NCBI GenBank assembly: GCA_009838645.1
Contig: VXRC01000001.1
Span: 62,001 to 126,000 of the forward strand
Length of the DNA stretch: 64,000 nt
DNA from: Gemmatimonadota bacterium
GTDB taxonomy: Bacteria > JAAXHH01
Direction: 5' to 3'
The notes below the pieces were generated by a model. It was not told the origin of the DNA, did not search any database, and saw nothing but the letters and a program-made list of their open reading frames with translations. Shown in pieces: positions 8,101-17,703 of this stretch (position 1 is the stretch's first letter; each line of letters opens with the position of its first letter). The position numbers were made by a program, and so were the translations under genes.

Positions 8101-8928
8101 ATGAGTGAACTTATTGTCTGTGGCTGGGATGAAGTATTTGTCCTGGAAATCGGTCAAACGAAGGACGGGACCCAGCGAAAGGTCTGGAGTTGGAAAGCAA
8201 CCGACCGTAACGAATTGCCCGGTTATTTGAGGACGCGGTTTGGTACCACCGATGAGTGCAAACCCATTGATGGTGGCAAACGTATACTGATCACGTCATC
8301 CGGCGGCGGGGCCGCGCTCATCGAACGCGAAACAAGCTCGGTTGTTTTCTATGCGAGCGTACCAAATGCTCACTCCGCCGACTTGCTTCCTGGGCACAGG
8401 ATAGCTGTTGCCGCCTCTCACGCTCCCGGTGGTGACAGACTTATTGTTTACGATCTTGGTACCCCGGATAGGGAGCTATTAAGTGAAGAACTGTCATGGG
8501 GGCATGGTGTAGTTTGGGATGAGACTCGCCAAGTTCTCTGGGCGCTATCCGATACTAAACTTTGGATGTACCATCTAGAGAACTGGTACACCTCTAATCC
8601 GTCTCTTGCAACGGTCAAGGCGATTAACCTCCCGGATGTTTCGGGTCACGATTTGATTCCGGTTGGCGACACAGCTTTCCTGGCGGTCAGTACGGAGAAA
8701 CATTGCTGGTTGTTTGACCGGGACCGAATGATCTTCAGTCCTCTACCCAGGCTTGCGAACGAAAAAGACGTCAAGAGCATATCGATACATCCTGACACTG
8801 ATCAACTGGTCTACGTCCGAGCGGATCCGGGCGAATGGTGGTCAGAGACAATCCGCACATTGAATCCTGATTCCGATCTTCCATTTCCGGGAGAACACAT
8901 CTACAAAGCGCGTTGGAATGTTGTCTGA
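8101..8928 (+). CDS. Beta-propeller-like protein, probably DUF6528 family
   Basis: A 275-residue beta-rich protein. Near the N-terminus it has VCGWDEVFVLE, then VWSWKA, TDECKPIDGGKRILITSSGG and NAHSADLLPGHRIAVA. This order resembles, from memory, DUF6528 proteins, which are predicted propellers with unknown function. Six or so repeated strand groups (each a short V/I-rich strand with an Asp/Gly turn) fit a propeller. No signal peptide is visible, although relatives are often secreted. The open frame extends far upstream through the TPR gene in another frame, but ATG 8101, after CGGCGAAGAT, gives the homologous start. It is the last gene of the run; the 213 bases after it are AT-rich, with no gene seen. 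Confidence 0.6.
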   Translation: MSELIVCGWDEVFVLEIGQTKDGTQRKVWSWKATDRNELPGYLRTRFGTTDECKPIDGGKRILITSSGGGAALIERETSSVVFYASVPNAHSADLLPGHRIAVAASHAPGGDRLIVYDLGTPDRELLSEELSWGHGVVWDETRQVLWALSDTKLWMYHLENWYTSNPSLATVKAINLPDVSGHDLIPVGDTAFLAVSTEKHCWLFDRDRMIFSPLPRLANEKDVKSISIHPDTDQLVYVRADPGEWWSETIRTLNPDSDLPFPGEHIYKARWNVV

Positions 8929-9141
8929 CTATTGAGATACACAAGTTTACGATAAATAGCGACCGAGACTTCACTGGAGATTACTTCAAAAACACAGCCA
9001 TTCTTGATAAATCGAATACAATGATTAAGTGCTCGGGTCTCGAGTGATAAGTGTTCTCCCATATGGTTTGAACTGGTCTGTGATTATAGCAAGTAAGCCG
9101 ACCTAACAAACCGTAGTTCCGAATGTAACATTTGGCCAACT

Positions 9142-9981
9142 ATGTTGACCGCTGCGCAGAAATCCGAATTCGATGAGCACGGCTGGGTTCGCGTACCGCG
9201 CCTCATTCCGGAAACGGACGTCCATTCCGTGCTCGACCGCGTCTGGGACGACCTGGAGCAACGGTGCGGGATTCCGCGCGATGACCCGGAGACCTGGCCG
9301 GAAGCAAGACCCAAGGGTTTCAACAGGCTGATGCGTTCCGGTGCCTTCGAACCAACCTGCGGCTCGGCCGTTCAAGAAGCTATAGACGAATTCCTCGAAC
9401 CCGGCCACTGGGAGAAACCAAGCCCGTGGGGAGCGCTTCTGCTTACCTTCCCCGTTGCGGGCCCGTGGTTTCTGCCCAACCATTCATGGCACATGGACCT
9501 GCAGAAGGCCGTAGACGCTGAGTCAGAGCAAAACCCCGGCGTACAAGTTTTCGCCATACTGGAACCACTGGCCGCCCAGGGCGGCGCGACGATCGCCCTC
9601 GCCGGTTCTCATCGGCTTGTCCGGCACCTTGCCCGGCAGCCGGAGCTGATTGGCGAGGGCCGGTCCAAACACATCACCAATGCGGTCAAGCGGGCTGCAC
9701 CGAGTCTGCGGGATCTTTGGTCCCGCGACCTGGACGGAGACCGCGATTCGGGTGTAAACCGCGAAGACCGATACCTTGTGAATCCCGTCGACGTCTCCGG
9801 CATTCCCGTGCAGGCCGTCGAATTCACCGGCGATCCCGGTGACGTGATCTTCATGCATCCCTGGATCATCCATACCGCATCTTCCAACCGCGGCGACAGG
9901 CCGAGAATCGTTATTACGGAGCGGGTCCGCAGACTGGACGGACGGGACGGGCAAAACGGACCGGCCGGCCAGGGCAAATAG
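9142..9981 (+). CDS. Phytanoyl-CoA dioxygenase family protein (Fe(II)/2-oxoglutarate oxygenase)
   Basis: A 279-residue member of the PhyH family. The iron-binding pattern is visible: His and Asp in NHSWHMDLQ (the HxD pair near residue 116) and the distal His in MHPWIIHTASSN, followed by an Arg (RPRIVI) for 2-oxoglutarate. The start of the protein (TAAQKSEFDEHGWVRV) is typical of the family. Such enzymes hydroxylate small molecules or lipids in the cytosol; the substrate is not deducible. It stands apart from the preceding unit by 213 bases and is followed by a permease 42 bases downstream. It shares little sequence with the other PhyH protein at 59075. Confidence 0.85.
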   Translation: MLTAAQKSEFDEHGWVRVPRLIPETDVHSVLDRVWDDLEQRCGIPRDDPETWPEARPKGFNRLMRSGAFEPTCGSAVQEAIDEFLEPGHWEKPSPWGALLLTFPVAGPWFLPNHSWHMDLQKAVDAESEQNPGVQVFAILEPLAAQGGATIALAGSHRLVRHLARQPELIGEGRSKHITNAVKRAAPSLRDLWSRDLDGDRDSGVNREDRYLVNPVDVSGIPVQAVEFTGDPGDVIFMHPWIIHTASSNRGDRPRIVITERVRRLDGRDGQNGPAGQGK

Positions 9982-10023
9982 AACGACGACGATCGCAACA
10001 CCATCAGATCGGAAGAGGCTAAA

Positions 10024-12429
10024 GTGCTCCGCAATTACCTCAGCGTGGCCCTGCGCAACCTCCGCAGGCATCCCGCCTACTCGCTCATCAACATCTCTGG
10101 GCTCGCCATCGGCATGGCCACCTGCATCCTGATCCTCCTGTACATCCAGGATGAATTCGGCTACGACCGGTATCATCCTCACGCCGATCGCGTATACCGG
10201 ATCGTCGACGATATCGAGAGCGGGGGCCAGACCGTTCAGACGGCCGGTACGCCTACCGCCTGGGGACCCGCCCTGAAGCGAGACTTCCCGGAGATCGAAC
10301 TCCTCGTCCGCATGCGCGGCACCGGATCCGCGTGGCTGGTCGACCTCGGAAACACCATCTACTACGAACGCAAGGTCATCTGGGCGGAACCCGAGCTGTT
10401 TGAAATGTTCAGCATGCCACTGGTCCTGGGCGACCCGGGTACCGCGCTGGATGAGCCGTACTCAATGGTGATTTCGGAAGATCTGGCGTTCAAGTACTTC
10501 GGCACCGAAGATCCCGTGGGGAAAGTCGTCAATCTCGACAATCGCTGGGACTTCATGGTGACGGGCGTCATGAAGAACATCCCGACCAACTCCCATATGC
10601 GGCCGGACATGTTCGTATCCTACACCACGATGAACGTGATCGGGTCCTGGGACCTGGGCGACTGGGAGTTTCACCGGAACCTGTATACCTACATCCGGCT
10701 ACGTGAGAACGTATCACCGAGTGATTTCGAAGCGAAGCTGCCGGCCTTCCTGGAGCGTCACGCGGGCGACCAGTACCGGGAATCCGGCATCAGCCTGCGG
10801 CCCTCGCTTCAGCCCCTCGTGGACATCCACCTCTATTCTAACAGGGAGAGTGAACACGAACCCAACGGCGATATCCGGTACGTGGCCCTCTTCCTGATCA
10901 TCACTTTCCTGATCCTGATCATCGCATGCATCAATTTCATCAACCTGGCCACGGCACGTTCCAAGATGCGTGCCAGGGAGGTGGGCGTGAGAAAGGTGAT
11001 GGGCGCCAATCGGTTGCAGTTAATCAGGCAGTTCCTGGGAGAATCGGTCCTTATGGCGGTTCTCGCCGCGATCGTGGCGGTCATACTGGTTAAACTCGCC
11101 CTGCCGGGCGTAAACGAGATCGCCGGGAAGCAGCTCGCGCTGCCGCTTACCGACTGGATCGTGCTGGCCGCGCTGGCCCTGGGTACGGCAGTGATCGGAC
11201 TGGCCGCGGGCAGCTATCCGGCGGCGTACCTTTCTGGATTCCTTCCCGCCGTGGTCATGAAAGGCAACCCGGAAACGGGAAAGAAAGGCCTTGGGATGCG
11301 GCAGGTACTGGTGGTGATACAGTTCTCCATGTCCATCTTCCTGCTGGTCAGCACGGCCGTCATCCATGATCAACTCGAATTCATCCAGACCAAGCGGCTG
11401 GGTTTCGACAAAGAGCACGTCATGGTCGTCCCCATCACTGGCTCCCACCAGGTACCCAATACCCCCGTGCTGAAGCAGCGCCTGTCCGGAATGCCGGGTG
11501 TAGTCGGTGTCGCTACGACTACCGGCGTACCGGGCATGAGGGTGTTGCCGATCATGGAGGTCCGGCCCGATGGAATGCCGCCCGAGGACCACCTGATGAT
11601 GGCCACGTTGCACGTGGACGAGAACTTCCTGGATGTCATGGATATCGATGTGGTTGCCGGCCGGAACTTTTCGCCTGACTGGGGCACGGATACGACCGGT
11701 GGAGTCCTGCTGAACGAGACGGCCGTCCGGAATCTGGGATGGGGAGCGCCCATTGACGCGCTCGGCAGGCAGTTCGAGCGGCTGTCCTTTGAAGGGGTGG
11801 TTCCAGGGCGCGTAATTGGTGTGGTTCGAGATTTCCACTTGCGGACGATACACGAAGAGATCGAGCCCGCGGCGATCATGACCAGCACCTATCACATCTT
11901 CGTCTTAATCAGGATCGCGCCTGATAATATCCCCGAAACCATCGGGCGCATCGAGGAAGTGTGGAGAGACGTGGATCCCCGGTTTCCGCTCGACTATACG
12001 TTCCTGGACGAGGATTTCGACGCACTGTACCGGACCGACCACCAGCTCGGCGAGATCTTCGCCGTCTTCGCGTTTCTCGCGATCTTCGTGGCCTGCCTGG
12101 GTCTCCTGGGTCTCGCCTCGTTCTCGATCCAGCAACGCACCCGTGAGATCGGGATTCGCAAAGTCGTCGGGTCATCGGTATCGGGCATCGTGGTTCTCCT
12201 GTCGAAGGATTTCATGAAGTACGTGATCCTGGCGAACCTGATCGCCTGGCCGCTGGCCTACTTCGTCATGGTCAACTGGCGGCAGAACTACGCCTACGCT
12301 GCGGCCCTGGATTTCACCTGGTTCCTGGCCGCGGGTTTCGTGGCCCTCGTCATCGCCTGGCTGACGATCGGAGTCCACGCGGTCAAGGCGTCGCGCAGGA
12401 ACCCGGTCAACGCGCTGAGGCAGGGGTGA
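10024..12429 (+). CDS. MacB/FtsX-type ABC transporter permease, paralogue 1
   Basis: An 801-residue membrane protein with two permease halves. One membrane helix near residues 20-40 (SLINISGLAIGMATCILILL) is followed by a large periplasmic MacB-type domain, three helices between 285 and 400, one near 430, a second periplasmic domain, and three final helices from 680 to 795. Both halves keep the cytoplasmic coupling motif (REVGVRKVMGAN and REIGIRKVVGSS). No ATPase gene is near. Family members move lipoproteins, peptides or drugs by mechanical action of the periplasmic part. The start is GTG after GGAAGAGG. Four close relatives lie at 15227, 17704, 20134 and 39470. Confidence 0.9.
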   Translation: MLRNYLSVALRNLRRHPAYSLINISGLAIGMATCILILLYIQDEFGYDRYHPHADRVYRIVDDIESGGQTVQTAGTPTAWGPALKRDFPEIELLVRMRGTGSAWLVDLGNTIYYERKVIWAEPELFEMFSMPLVLGDPGTALDEPYSMVISEDLAFKYFGTEDPVGKVVNLDNRWDFMVTGVMKNIPTNSHMRPDMFVSYTTMNVIGSWDLGDWEFHRNLYTYIRLRENVSPSDFEAKLPAFLERHAGDQYRESGISLRPSLQPLVDIHLYSNRESEHEPNGDIRYVALFLIITFLILIIACINFINLATARSKMRAREVGVRKVMGANRLQLIRQFLGESVLMAVLAAIVAVILVKLALPGVNEIAGKQLALPLTDWIVLAALALGTAVIGLAAGSYPAAYLSGFLPAVVMKGNPETGKKGLGMRQVLVVIQFSMSIFLLVSTAVIHDQLEFIQTKRLGFDKEHVMVVPITGSHQVPNTPVLKQRLSGMPGVVGVATTTGVPGMRVLPIMEVRPDGMPPEDHLMMATLHVDENFLDVMDIDVVAGRNFSPDWGTDTTGGVLLNETAVRNLGWGAPIDALGRQFERLSFEGVVPGRVIGVVRDFHLRTIHEEIEPAAIMTSTYHIFVLIRIAPDNIPETIGRIEEVWRDVDPRFPLDYTFLDEDFDALYRTDHQLGEIFAVFAFLAIFVACLGLLGLASFSIQQRTREIGIRKVVGSSVSGIVVLLSKDFMKYVILANLIAWPLAYFVMVNWRQNYAYAAALDFTWFLAAGFVALVIAWLTIGVHAVKASRRNPVNALRQG

Positions 12430-12534
12430 TTACACCGAATTGTCACAGACCGCCGGAGAGGTGACATTGGTTCTGAGCATGGCGGCACCTTACAAACTCA
12501 AGGGATGTAAATACACGCAAAAGGCTCACCTCCA

Positions 12535-13626
12535 ATGAACGACACTGAATACCTGTTGGAAAAGATGACGCGGGCTTTCGAAATGAGAGAGGGCAGGAAG
12601 TTGACCTCGCTCGAAAATCTATTCCTGAGAGCCACGGCGCACGACGCCACGGACCTGAGCCATGCCAGTTGCGACGTCCCCCGAATGAAAGCCCTGCTCA
12701 AGGAAAGCCCCTCGCTTCTCGAAACGGTTGGTTCGGTCGCGCTCTCGATGGCGGCCTCCTACCACGGCACGCTCGAGGCGGTCCGCTTCCTGCTGGATCG
12801 CGGGATTAACCGATTCTACGACTGCGAGACCGGACTTGACAGAAAACACCAGCACGAGCCGGTAACCAAGGCGTTCTACCACGGAAACTTTAACACCTTG
12901 CGCACGGTATTCGAGGCCGGTGTCACCGACGCCTCCGTCATCAGCACGTCTCACGTGGGATGGCCGGCGAACACCTCGCTGCTGTTCTGGGCGGTCGGCA
13001 GACCTGTCGAGTACACCGAGTTTGCGCTCGAGTACGGCGCCGACCCGGAAGTGCCGTTCTCCGGGAACGGGGAGCGAGGAAACACGCCCTTGCAGGAGGC
13101 GGCGGCACGCCGCGGGACCGAGCGCTGGAACTCGATGGTGGCGGACACAGTCCGTGCTCTCCTCGAGCATGGGGCGTTCTACGATATCTTCTCGGCATGC
13201 GGGTTGAACGACCTCGAGCGTGTGCGCGAACTGGTTGGGGAGGATGCCACGGCGTTAATGCAGAGAGGGGAGGCGAAGATGACGCCCCTGCACTGGGCGG
13301 CACGCGCGGGTTCAGCCGGGTGTGTGAAATGGTTGCTGAGGAACGGAGCCGAGGTCGACGCCGAGACCGTCACGAAACGAACTCCCCTTCACCTGGCCGC
13401 TGAGAGGGGTCAGACCGAGCCGATCCGCCTGCTTGCGGAGCACGGAGCCAGCTTGAATGCACAGGATAAAAAGGGCCGCACTCCCCTCCACCGCGCTGCC
13501 TACGAAGGCCGGCTGGAAGCGGCGGAAGTGCTCATCGAGCTGGGTGCGGACACGAAGCTGGAAACAAAAACAGGGAAAACGCCGCTGCAGGTGGCACGGC
13601 TGGACTGCAGGCAACTGAATGCATGA
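12535..13626 (+). CDS. Ankyrin-repeat protein
   Basis: A 363-residue protein. Residues 245-360 contain at least three canonical ankyrin repeats (TPLHWAARAG, TPLHLAAERG, TPLHRAAYEG, each followed by a xxLLxxGAxxxA loop), and more degenerate repeats fill residues 45-235 (VRFLLDRGIN, EFALEYGADPE, VRALLEHGAF). Ankyrin arrays mediate protein binding; no enzymatic domain is seen, and there is no signal peptide. Just before the ATG the sequence is CACCTCC, the opposite of a ribosome site, so initiation may be weak or the start may be elsewhere. The gene separates permease 1 from a scar of gene relics. Confidence 0.8.
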   Translation: MNDTEYLLEKMTRAFEMREGRKLTSLENLFLRATAHDATDLSHASCDVPRMKALLKESPSLLETVGSVALSMAASYHGTLEAVRFLLDRGINRFYDCETGLDRKHQHEPVTKAFYHGNFNTLRTVFEAGVTDASVISTSHVGWPANTSLLFWAVGRPVEYTEFALEYGADPEVPFSGNGERGNTPLQEAAARRGTERWNSMVADTVRALLEHGAFYDIFSACGLNDLERVRELVGEDATALMQRGEAKMTPLHWAARAGSAGCVKWLLRNGAEVDAETVTKRTPLHLAAERGQTEPIRLLAEHGASLNAQDKKGRTPLHRAAYEGRLEAAEVLIELGADTKLETKTGKTPLQVARLDCRQLNA

Positions 13627-13729
13627 GTGTGGCCGGAGGGGTAAACGGGGAAAGGGCTGCGGCCCTCCCCAGCGCCACTGGCGAGACTTTATGTACAATA
13701 GGCATTTGGTCGGGGCGGAAGATGACTGA

Positions 13730-13912
13730 GAGGACTTGCACGCTGTTCGCGAACACTACCAGATAGGTCGCTGGATTATGATTGGTCATTCATTTGGAGC
13801 CGATTTAGTACTGGCCTATTCGATGCGACATCCCGAGCACGTGCTTGGGCAAGAGGACAAGCTCAAGGATATCTTAAGGGGATTCGTAAAGAAATTTGCC
13901 CGCAGCACATAA
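13730..13912 (+). pseudogene. Relic of an alpha/beta hydrolase gene
   Basis: The frame from 13730 to the TAA at 13910-13912 encodes EDLHAVREHY...RWIMIGHSFGADLVLAY, which is the helix-strand-nucleophile elbow (GHSFGAD) of a prolyl-aminopeptidase-like alpha/beta hydrolase, then HPEHVLG joined directly to an unrelated-looking basic tail. A TGA immediately precedes the segment (13727-13729), no start or oxyanion strand is found upstream in frame, and the catalytic Asp/His region is absent. It is therefore a decayed fragment of about 60 codons. With the permease relic it fills the gene-free stretch 13627-14037. Confidence 0.65.
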
Positions 13913-13921
13913 CACGTCCGT

Positions 13922-14011
13922 GCCTATGGTTTGTTGCTGTTGGTAGGGCACTTGACCTTTGCGGTCGGGGCGTCGCGCAGGAATCCGGTCAACGCGCTGA
14001 GACAGGGGTGA
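13922..14011 (+). pseudogene. Relic of a sixth MacB/FtsX permease (3' end only)
   Basis: Read in frame to the TGA at 14009-14011, this stretch ends in ASRRNPVNALRQG, exactly the C-terminus of the permeases at 10024 and 17704. The 42 bases before the stop differ from the end of permease 1 by only two bases by my count. Just upstream, GLLLLVGHLTFAV matches the last membrane helix of the intact copies with a small deletion. Nothing of the rest of the gene remains. The array has therefore lost a member here. Confidence 0.75.
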
Positions 14012-14037
14012 TTGAGCGGTAGGAGATCGACTGGGAA

Positions 14038-14370
14038 ATGTCCGAATACCAGAACTTGAAGCTGGTAATCCTGTCCATCCTGGAGATTTCAAAGGACGCG
14101 GTCCACATTCATATAGGATTGCTCGTGTTTTTTGCGGGCGTGGTCCTGTGGAGAAAAGGCTCATTTGATGCTTGGTGTCTGATTCCTGTGGAAATTGTCG
14201 CATCCTTGATGGAGTTGCTCGATCTTCGAGATGATTACACCCACCAGGGTAACATTCGCACGGCCGCCCTGACGGCAAGTGTACACGACTTACTCAATAC
14301 GATGTTATGGCCGGTGGTAATTGTAGTACTTGCCTGGCTGGGTAAACTGAAAGATCGGGTGAATAAGTAG
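14038..14370 (+). CDS. Small membrane protein of unknown function
   Basis: A 110-residue protein with three predicted membrane helices, near residues 22-40 (HIHIGLLVFFAGVVLW), 46-63 (CLIPVEIVASLMELL) and 83-101 (LLNTMLWPVVIVVLAWLG), and a short basic C-terminus. I do not recognise a family. GGGAA precedes the ATG. It begins 26 bases after the permease relic, at the left edge of a lower-GC segment shared with the following methyltransferase, so both may have arrived together. Confidence 0.6.
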   Translation: MSEYQNLKLVILSILEISKDAVHIHIGLLVFFAGVVLWRKGSFDAWCLIPVEIVASLMELLDLRDDYTHQGNIRTAALTASVHDLLNTMLWPVVIVVLAWLGKLKDRVNK

Positions 14371-14390
14371 GCACCATTTCGGAGAAAAAC

Positions 14391-15155
14391 TTGGATTGGG
14401 TACTTGATTTCTATTCCAGGCAACACGCCGCTCTTGCGCATGAAGGGGCGGAAGACAGTGCGGCGTACTGTGCACGAAAAATGTCTGTCATAAACCGGTT
14501 AATTCCAAACACCGGCACCACGCTGCTTGAATTGGGAGCGGGCAATGGAATGAATGCCATTGCATGCGCGAATCTGGGTTTCTCGGTGACCGCTTTGGAA
14601 CTGATCCCGGAATGCTGTGAAAGAATCAAAGAACACCTTTCCTCTATCGGTACGAACCGTGGATCCTTACGCGTAATTCAAGGAGATTTCTTTAGAGTCG
14701 ATCTCATTGATCGGTTCGATTTAGTTACTTACTGGGATGGATTCGGGACCGGAACGGACGAAGACCAGATCAGATTGTTGAATCGAATCTCGAACTGGAT
14801 GAAACCAAATGGCAGGGTTCTAATCGAAGTCTATTCACCTTTGTATGCTTCCAAGTCAACAGGTAGGAAAGTACAATTCAAAACCTGTGCCCGCATCTAT
14901 GACTTTGATGCACAAAACGCTCGATGGTTGGATACCTGGACCTACGATGACGGAACCTCTTTAACCCAATCGCTCAGGACTTACCTGCCGCCCGATCTGC
15001 GGTTGCTGCTACGAACAACTGATTTGGATATCGAACACATCGAGACCCGCGACGCTTGGGATTGGGAAACTGAGTCCCTGGCAAAGACAGCACCTCTCGA
15101 GTCGGCCATCAGCTACGTAGTTTGCCTCAAAAAGGCCACCCACTCCAGCAACTGA
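14391..15155 (+). CDS. Class I SAM-dependent methyltransferase
   Basis: A 254-residue methyltransferase with motif I LLELGAGNGMNA (near residue 45), an acidic residue after strand 2 (ALELIPE), a motif-II region IQGDFF and a motif-IV-like FDLVTYWDGFG. The C-terminal half (YLPPDLRLLL...IEHIET) is a typical substrate-binding cap. It belongs to the group annotated only as class I methyltransferase; the methylated molecule is unknown. The TTG start follows GGAGAAA. GC is lower than in the flanking permease genes. It lies between the small membrane protein and permease 2. Confidence 0.8.
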   Translation: MDWVLDFYSRQHAALAHEGAEDSAAYCARKMSVINRLIPNTGTTLLELGAGNGMNAIACANLGFSVTALELIPECCERIKEHLSSIGTNRGSLRVIQGDFFRVDLIDRFDLVTYWDGFGTGTDEDQIRLLNRISNWMKPNGRVLIEVYSPLYASKSTGRKVQFKTCARIYDFDAQNARWLDTWTYDDGTSLTQSLRTYLPPDLRLLLRTTDLDIEHIETRDAWDWETESLAKTAPLESAISYVVCLKKATHSSN

Positions 15156-15226
15156 GCATGTAGTGCATCCGCTTAAGTTCCGGAGTAGTTGCTTCTCGTC
15201 AACCACACCCTCGGCCCGAGGTGTTC

Positions 15227-17656
15227 ATGGTATTTCATTATCTCAGAATCGCACTGCGTAACATGATCCGGCTGCCGGGTTACGCCGGCATCAACATCCT
15301 CGGACTGGCAATCGGCATCACTGTTTGCATGCTGATTCTGCTGTATATCCAGAATGAACTGAGTTACGACCGTTATCATGAGCACGCCGACAGGATCTAC
15401 CGCGTGGTTAGTGACAACTCCTTGGTAATAGGCAACTCCGCACGCACGCCGCCCGCAGTGGGACCAACGCTCGAAAAACTTTTCCCGGAGGTAGAGGATT
15501 ATGCCCGGATGCGGGGCACAATCAATATCTGGATGATGTCTTACAATGATAAAGGGTTTTACGAAAGTAACGTCTACAGGGTCAGTAAAGACTTCTTTGA
15601 TGTCTTCACCTTTCCGCTTGTACGGGGCAATCCGCGAACCGCGCTGGACGACTATGCCCATTCGGAACAGACGGTTGTCATCAGTGAATCCATGGCGATC
15701 AAACTCTTCGGCGATGAGGATCCCATTGACAAGCGGATCCGCGCCGACGACGAGGAAGATCTCCGGGTGACCGGTATCATGAAGGATGTGCCTGCCAATA
15801 CCCACTTCGCCGTCGACTATCTCGTATCTGAGAATCTCAACGTGAACAATACGCGCGAGCGTTACGCGACGAGTTGGTACAGCGCGAACTTCTTCACCTA
15901 TGTCCTGCTGTCGGAAGGAACAGATCCCATTGCCTTGGAAGACAAAATAGCCCGGTGGGCAGACTCCTATGAACCGTTGATGGCGCTCAATGAGCGAGGT
16001 CAGCCGCTGAATCTCCGGCTGCAGCCTGTGACCGACATCCACCTGCGGTCGCAACTGGAACAGGATATGGCCGGCAACAGCGATATCAGTTATATCTACA
16101 TGTTCTCGGTTGTCGCGTTTTTTGTCTTACTGATCGCCTGTATCAACTTCATGAATCTGGCTACGGCTCAATCCATATACCGGGCCAGAGAAGTGGCCAT
16201 TCGGAAAGCGGTCGGCGCGCAGCGGGGCGAGTTGATGTTACAGTTTATGGGCGAGTCCATGTTGTCGGCCGGATTGGCCTTTTTGTTGGCCTTGGGTCTC
16301 TTGGCAGCCATCCTTCCCTGGTTCAACACACTGGTTGGAAAAGCCTATCAGATCAACTACCTGGACAACCCGGAATGGTTGCTCTGGTTTATGGGCATTA
16401 CATTGTTTGTGGGGCTGTTGTCCGGCAGCTATCCCGCCCTGTTTGTCTCGAGATTTCATCCGGTGGGGATTTTTACGGGCGAATTGACGGGCGGAACCTC
16501 GGGTCCCACGCTGCGCAAGTGCCTTGTGGTAGGTCAGTTCACGTTGTCGATTCTGCTGATCATCAGTACCGCTATGGTGTATCAACAACTGGATTACATG
16601 CAAAGCAAACGGCTGGGATTCGAGAAGGACCAGGTCGTGGTGATACCACTGATCGGAGGTGCGGAGCGGGATTTCAATGCCTTCAAGACACAGCTTTCCC
16701 GGAGTCCGCATATACAGGGGGTTACCCGGTCCGTACTGATGCCGGGACGCATGGCCAGCTCTGCCATAATGCCTGCCTTTCCGACGCGTCTGGCGGATCA
16801 GCCTGAAGAGAACACAGCCAGGATTCCCGCCTTGTTTGTATCTGCCGATTTCGAAGAAACCCTCGGCATCAAGTTGCTTGCCGGTCGCCCGTTCTCCAGT
16901 GTGCTGACCGTTGATTCGCTCATCGCGGTCATCGTGAATCGGTCCGCGGCTGAACGGCTGGGCCTTGCCACACCGGAAGAAATCGTTGGACGTCGTATAC
17001 ACCCTGGACGATTTACGGGCCCTCCTGTCAGAATCATTGGCGTGGTTGAGGATTTCCATATGCAGAGCGTTCACAGTACAGTGGGCCCCATGCAGTTGAG
17101 GTTACTAAAACGCGGTGGCGGCGGCCAGGCGGCGGTAAGGTTGCAGGCGCAGAATATCCCGGGCGGGATTGAAGCGATTGAAGAAACTTGGGCCTCAGTT
17201 TTCCCCCACTACCCCCTTGCGTATTCATTTCTGTATGAAGACTTCGACCGGCTTTACCTTTCGGAGCGACGCGCGGGAAATATGCTCGGCGTCTTCAGCT
17301 TTCTGGCCATCTTCATCGCGTGTCTGGGCTTGTTCGGCCTGGCTGCATTCGCCACCCGGCAACGAACGAAAGAGGTTGGGATCCGTAAGGTTATGGGCGC
17401 TTCGGTGGCGCGAATCGCCTTTATGCTCTCCAGGGATTTCCTGATATTGGTGGCGATTGCCGTGCCGGTCGCCTGGATCCTGGCCTACTGGGCCATGAGC
17501 AACTGGCTGCAGAACTTCGCGTACCGGGTCGATATCGGTCCCGGATGGTTCCTGATCGCCGCATTCCTGGCACTGGCCATCGCCCTGGTTACGGTCAGCG
17601 CAAAAGCAGTCACCGCCGCGATGGTGAATCCTGTGGAGACCCTTCGATCTGAATAG
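15227..17656 (+). CDS. MacB/FtsX-type ABC transporter permease, paralogue 2
   Basis: An 809-residue permease with the eight-helix, two-half design of its neighbours but the most divergent sequence of the array. Coupling motifs are REVAIRKAVGAQ (near residue 324) and KEVGIRKVMGAS (near 716). A GTG six bases upstream is also in frame; ATG 15227 aligns with the starts of the paralogues (MVFHYLRIALRN against MLRNYLSVALRN). The periplasmic domain holds the usual YDRYHEHADRIYRV segment after helix 1. It is the first of three permease genes in a row, with 47 and 27 bases between them, so they are probably one transcript. Confidence 0.9.
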   Translation: MVFHYLRIALRNMIRLPGYAGINILGLAIGITVCMLILLYIQNELSYDRYHEHADRIYRVVSDNSLVIGNSARTPPAVGPTLEKLFPEVEDYARMRGTINIWMMSYNDKGFYESNVYRVSKDFFDVFTFPLVRGNPRTALDDYAHSEQTVVISESMAIKLFGDEDPIDKRIRADDEEDLRVTGIMKDVPANTHFAVDYLVSENLNVNNTRERYATSWYSANFFTYVLLSEGTDPIALEDKIARWADSYEPLMALNERGQPLNLRLQPVTDIHLRSQLEQDMAGNSDISYIYMFSVVAFFVLLIACINFMNLATAQSIYRAREVAIRKAVGAQRGELMLQFMGESMLSAGLAFLLALGLLAAILPWFNTLVGKAYQINYLDNPEWLLWFMGITLFVGLLSGSYPALFVSRFHPVGIFTGELTGGTSGPTLRKCLVVGQFTLSILLIISTAMVYQQLDYMQSKRLGFEKDQVVVIPLIGGAERDFNAFKTQLSRSPHIQGVTRSVLMPGRMASSAIMPAFPTRLADQPEENTARIPALFVSADFEETLGIKLLAGRPFSSVLTVDSLIAVIVNRSAAERLGLATPEEIVGRRIHPGRFTGPPVRIIGVVEDFHMQSVHSTVGPMQLRLLKRGGGGQAAVRLQAQNIPGGIEAIEETWASVFPHYPLAYSFLYEDFDRLYLSERRAGNMLGVFSFLAIFIACLGLFGLAAFATRQRTKEVGIRKVMGASVARIAFMLSRDFLILVAIAVPVAWILAYWAMSNWLQNFAYRVDIGPGWFLIAAFLALAIALVTVSAKAVTAAMVNPVETLRSE

Positions 17657-17703
17657 GGTCGGCGAACCGTAACGAACTGACACTTCAATCATGTAATGCA
17701 CAT

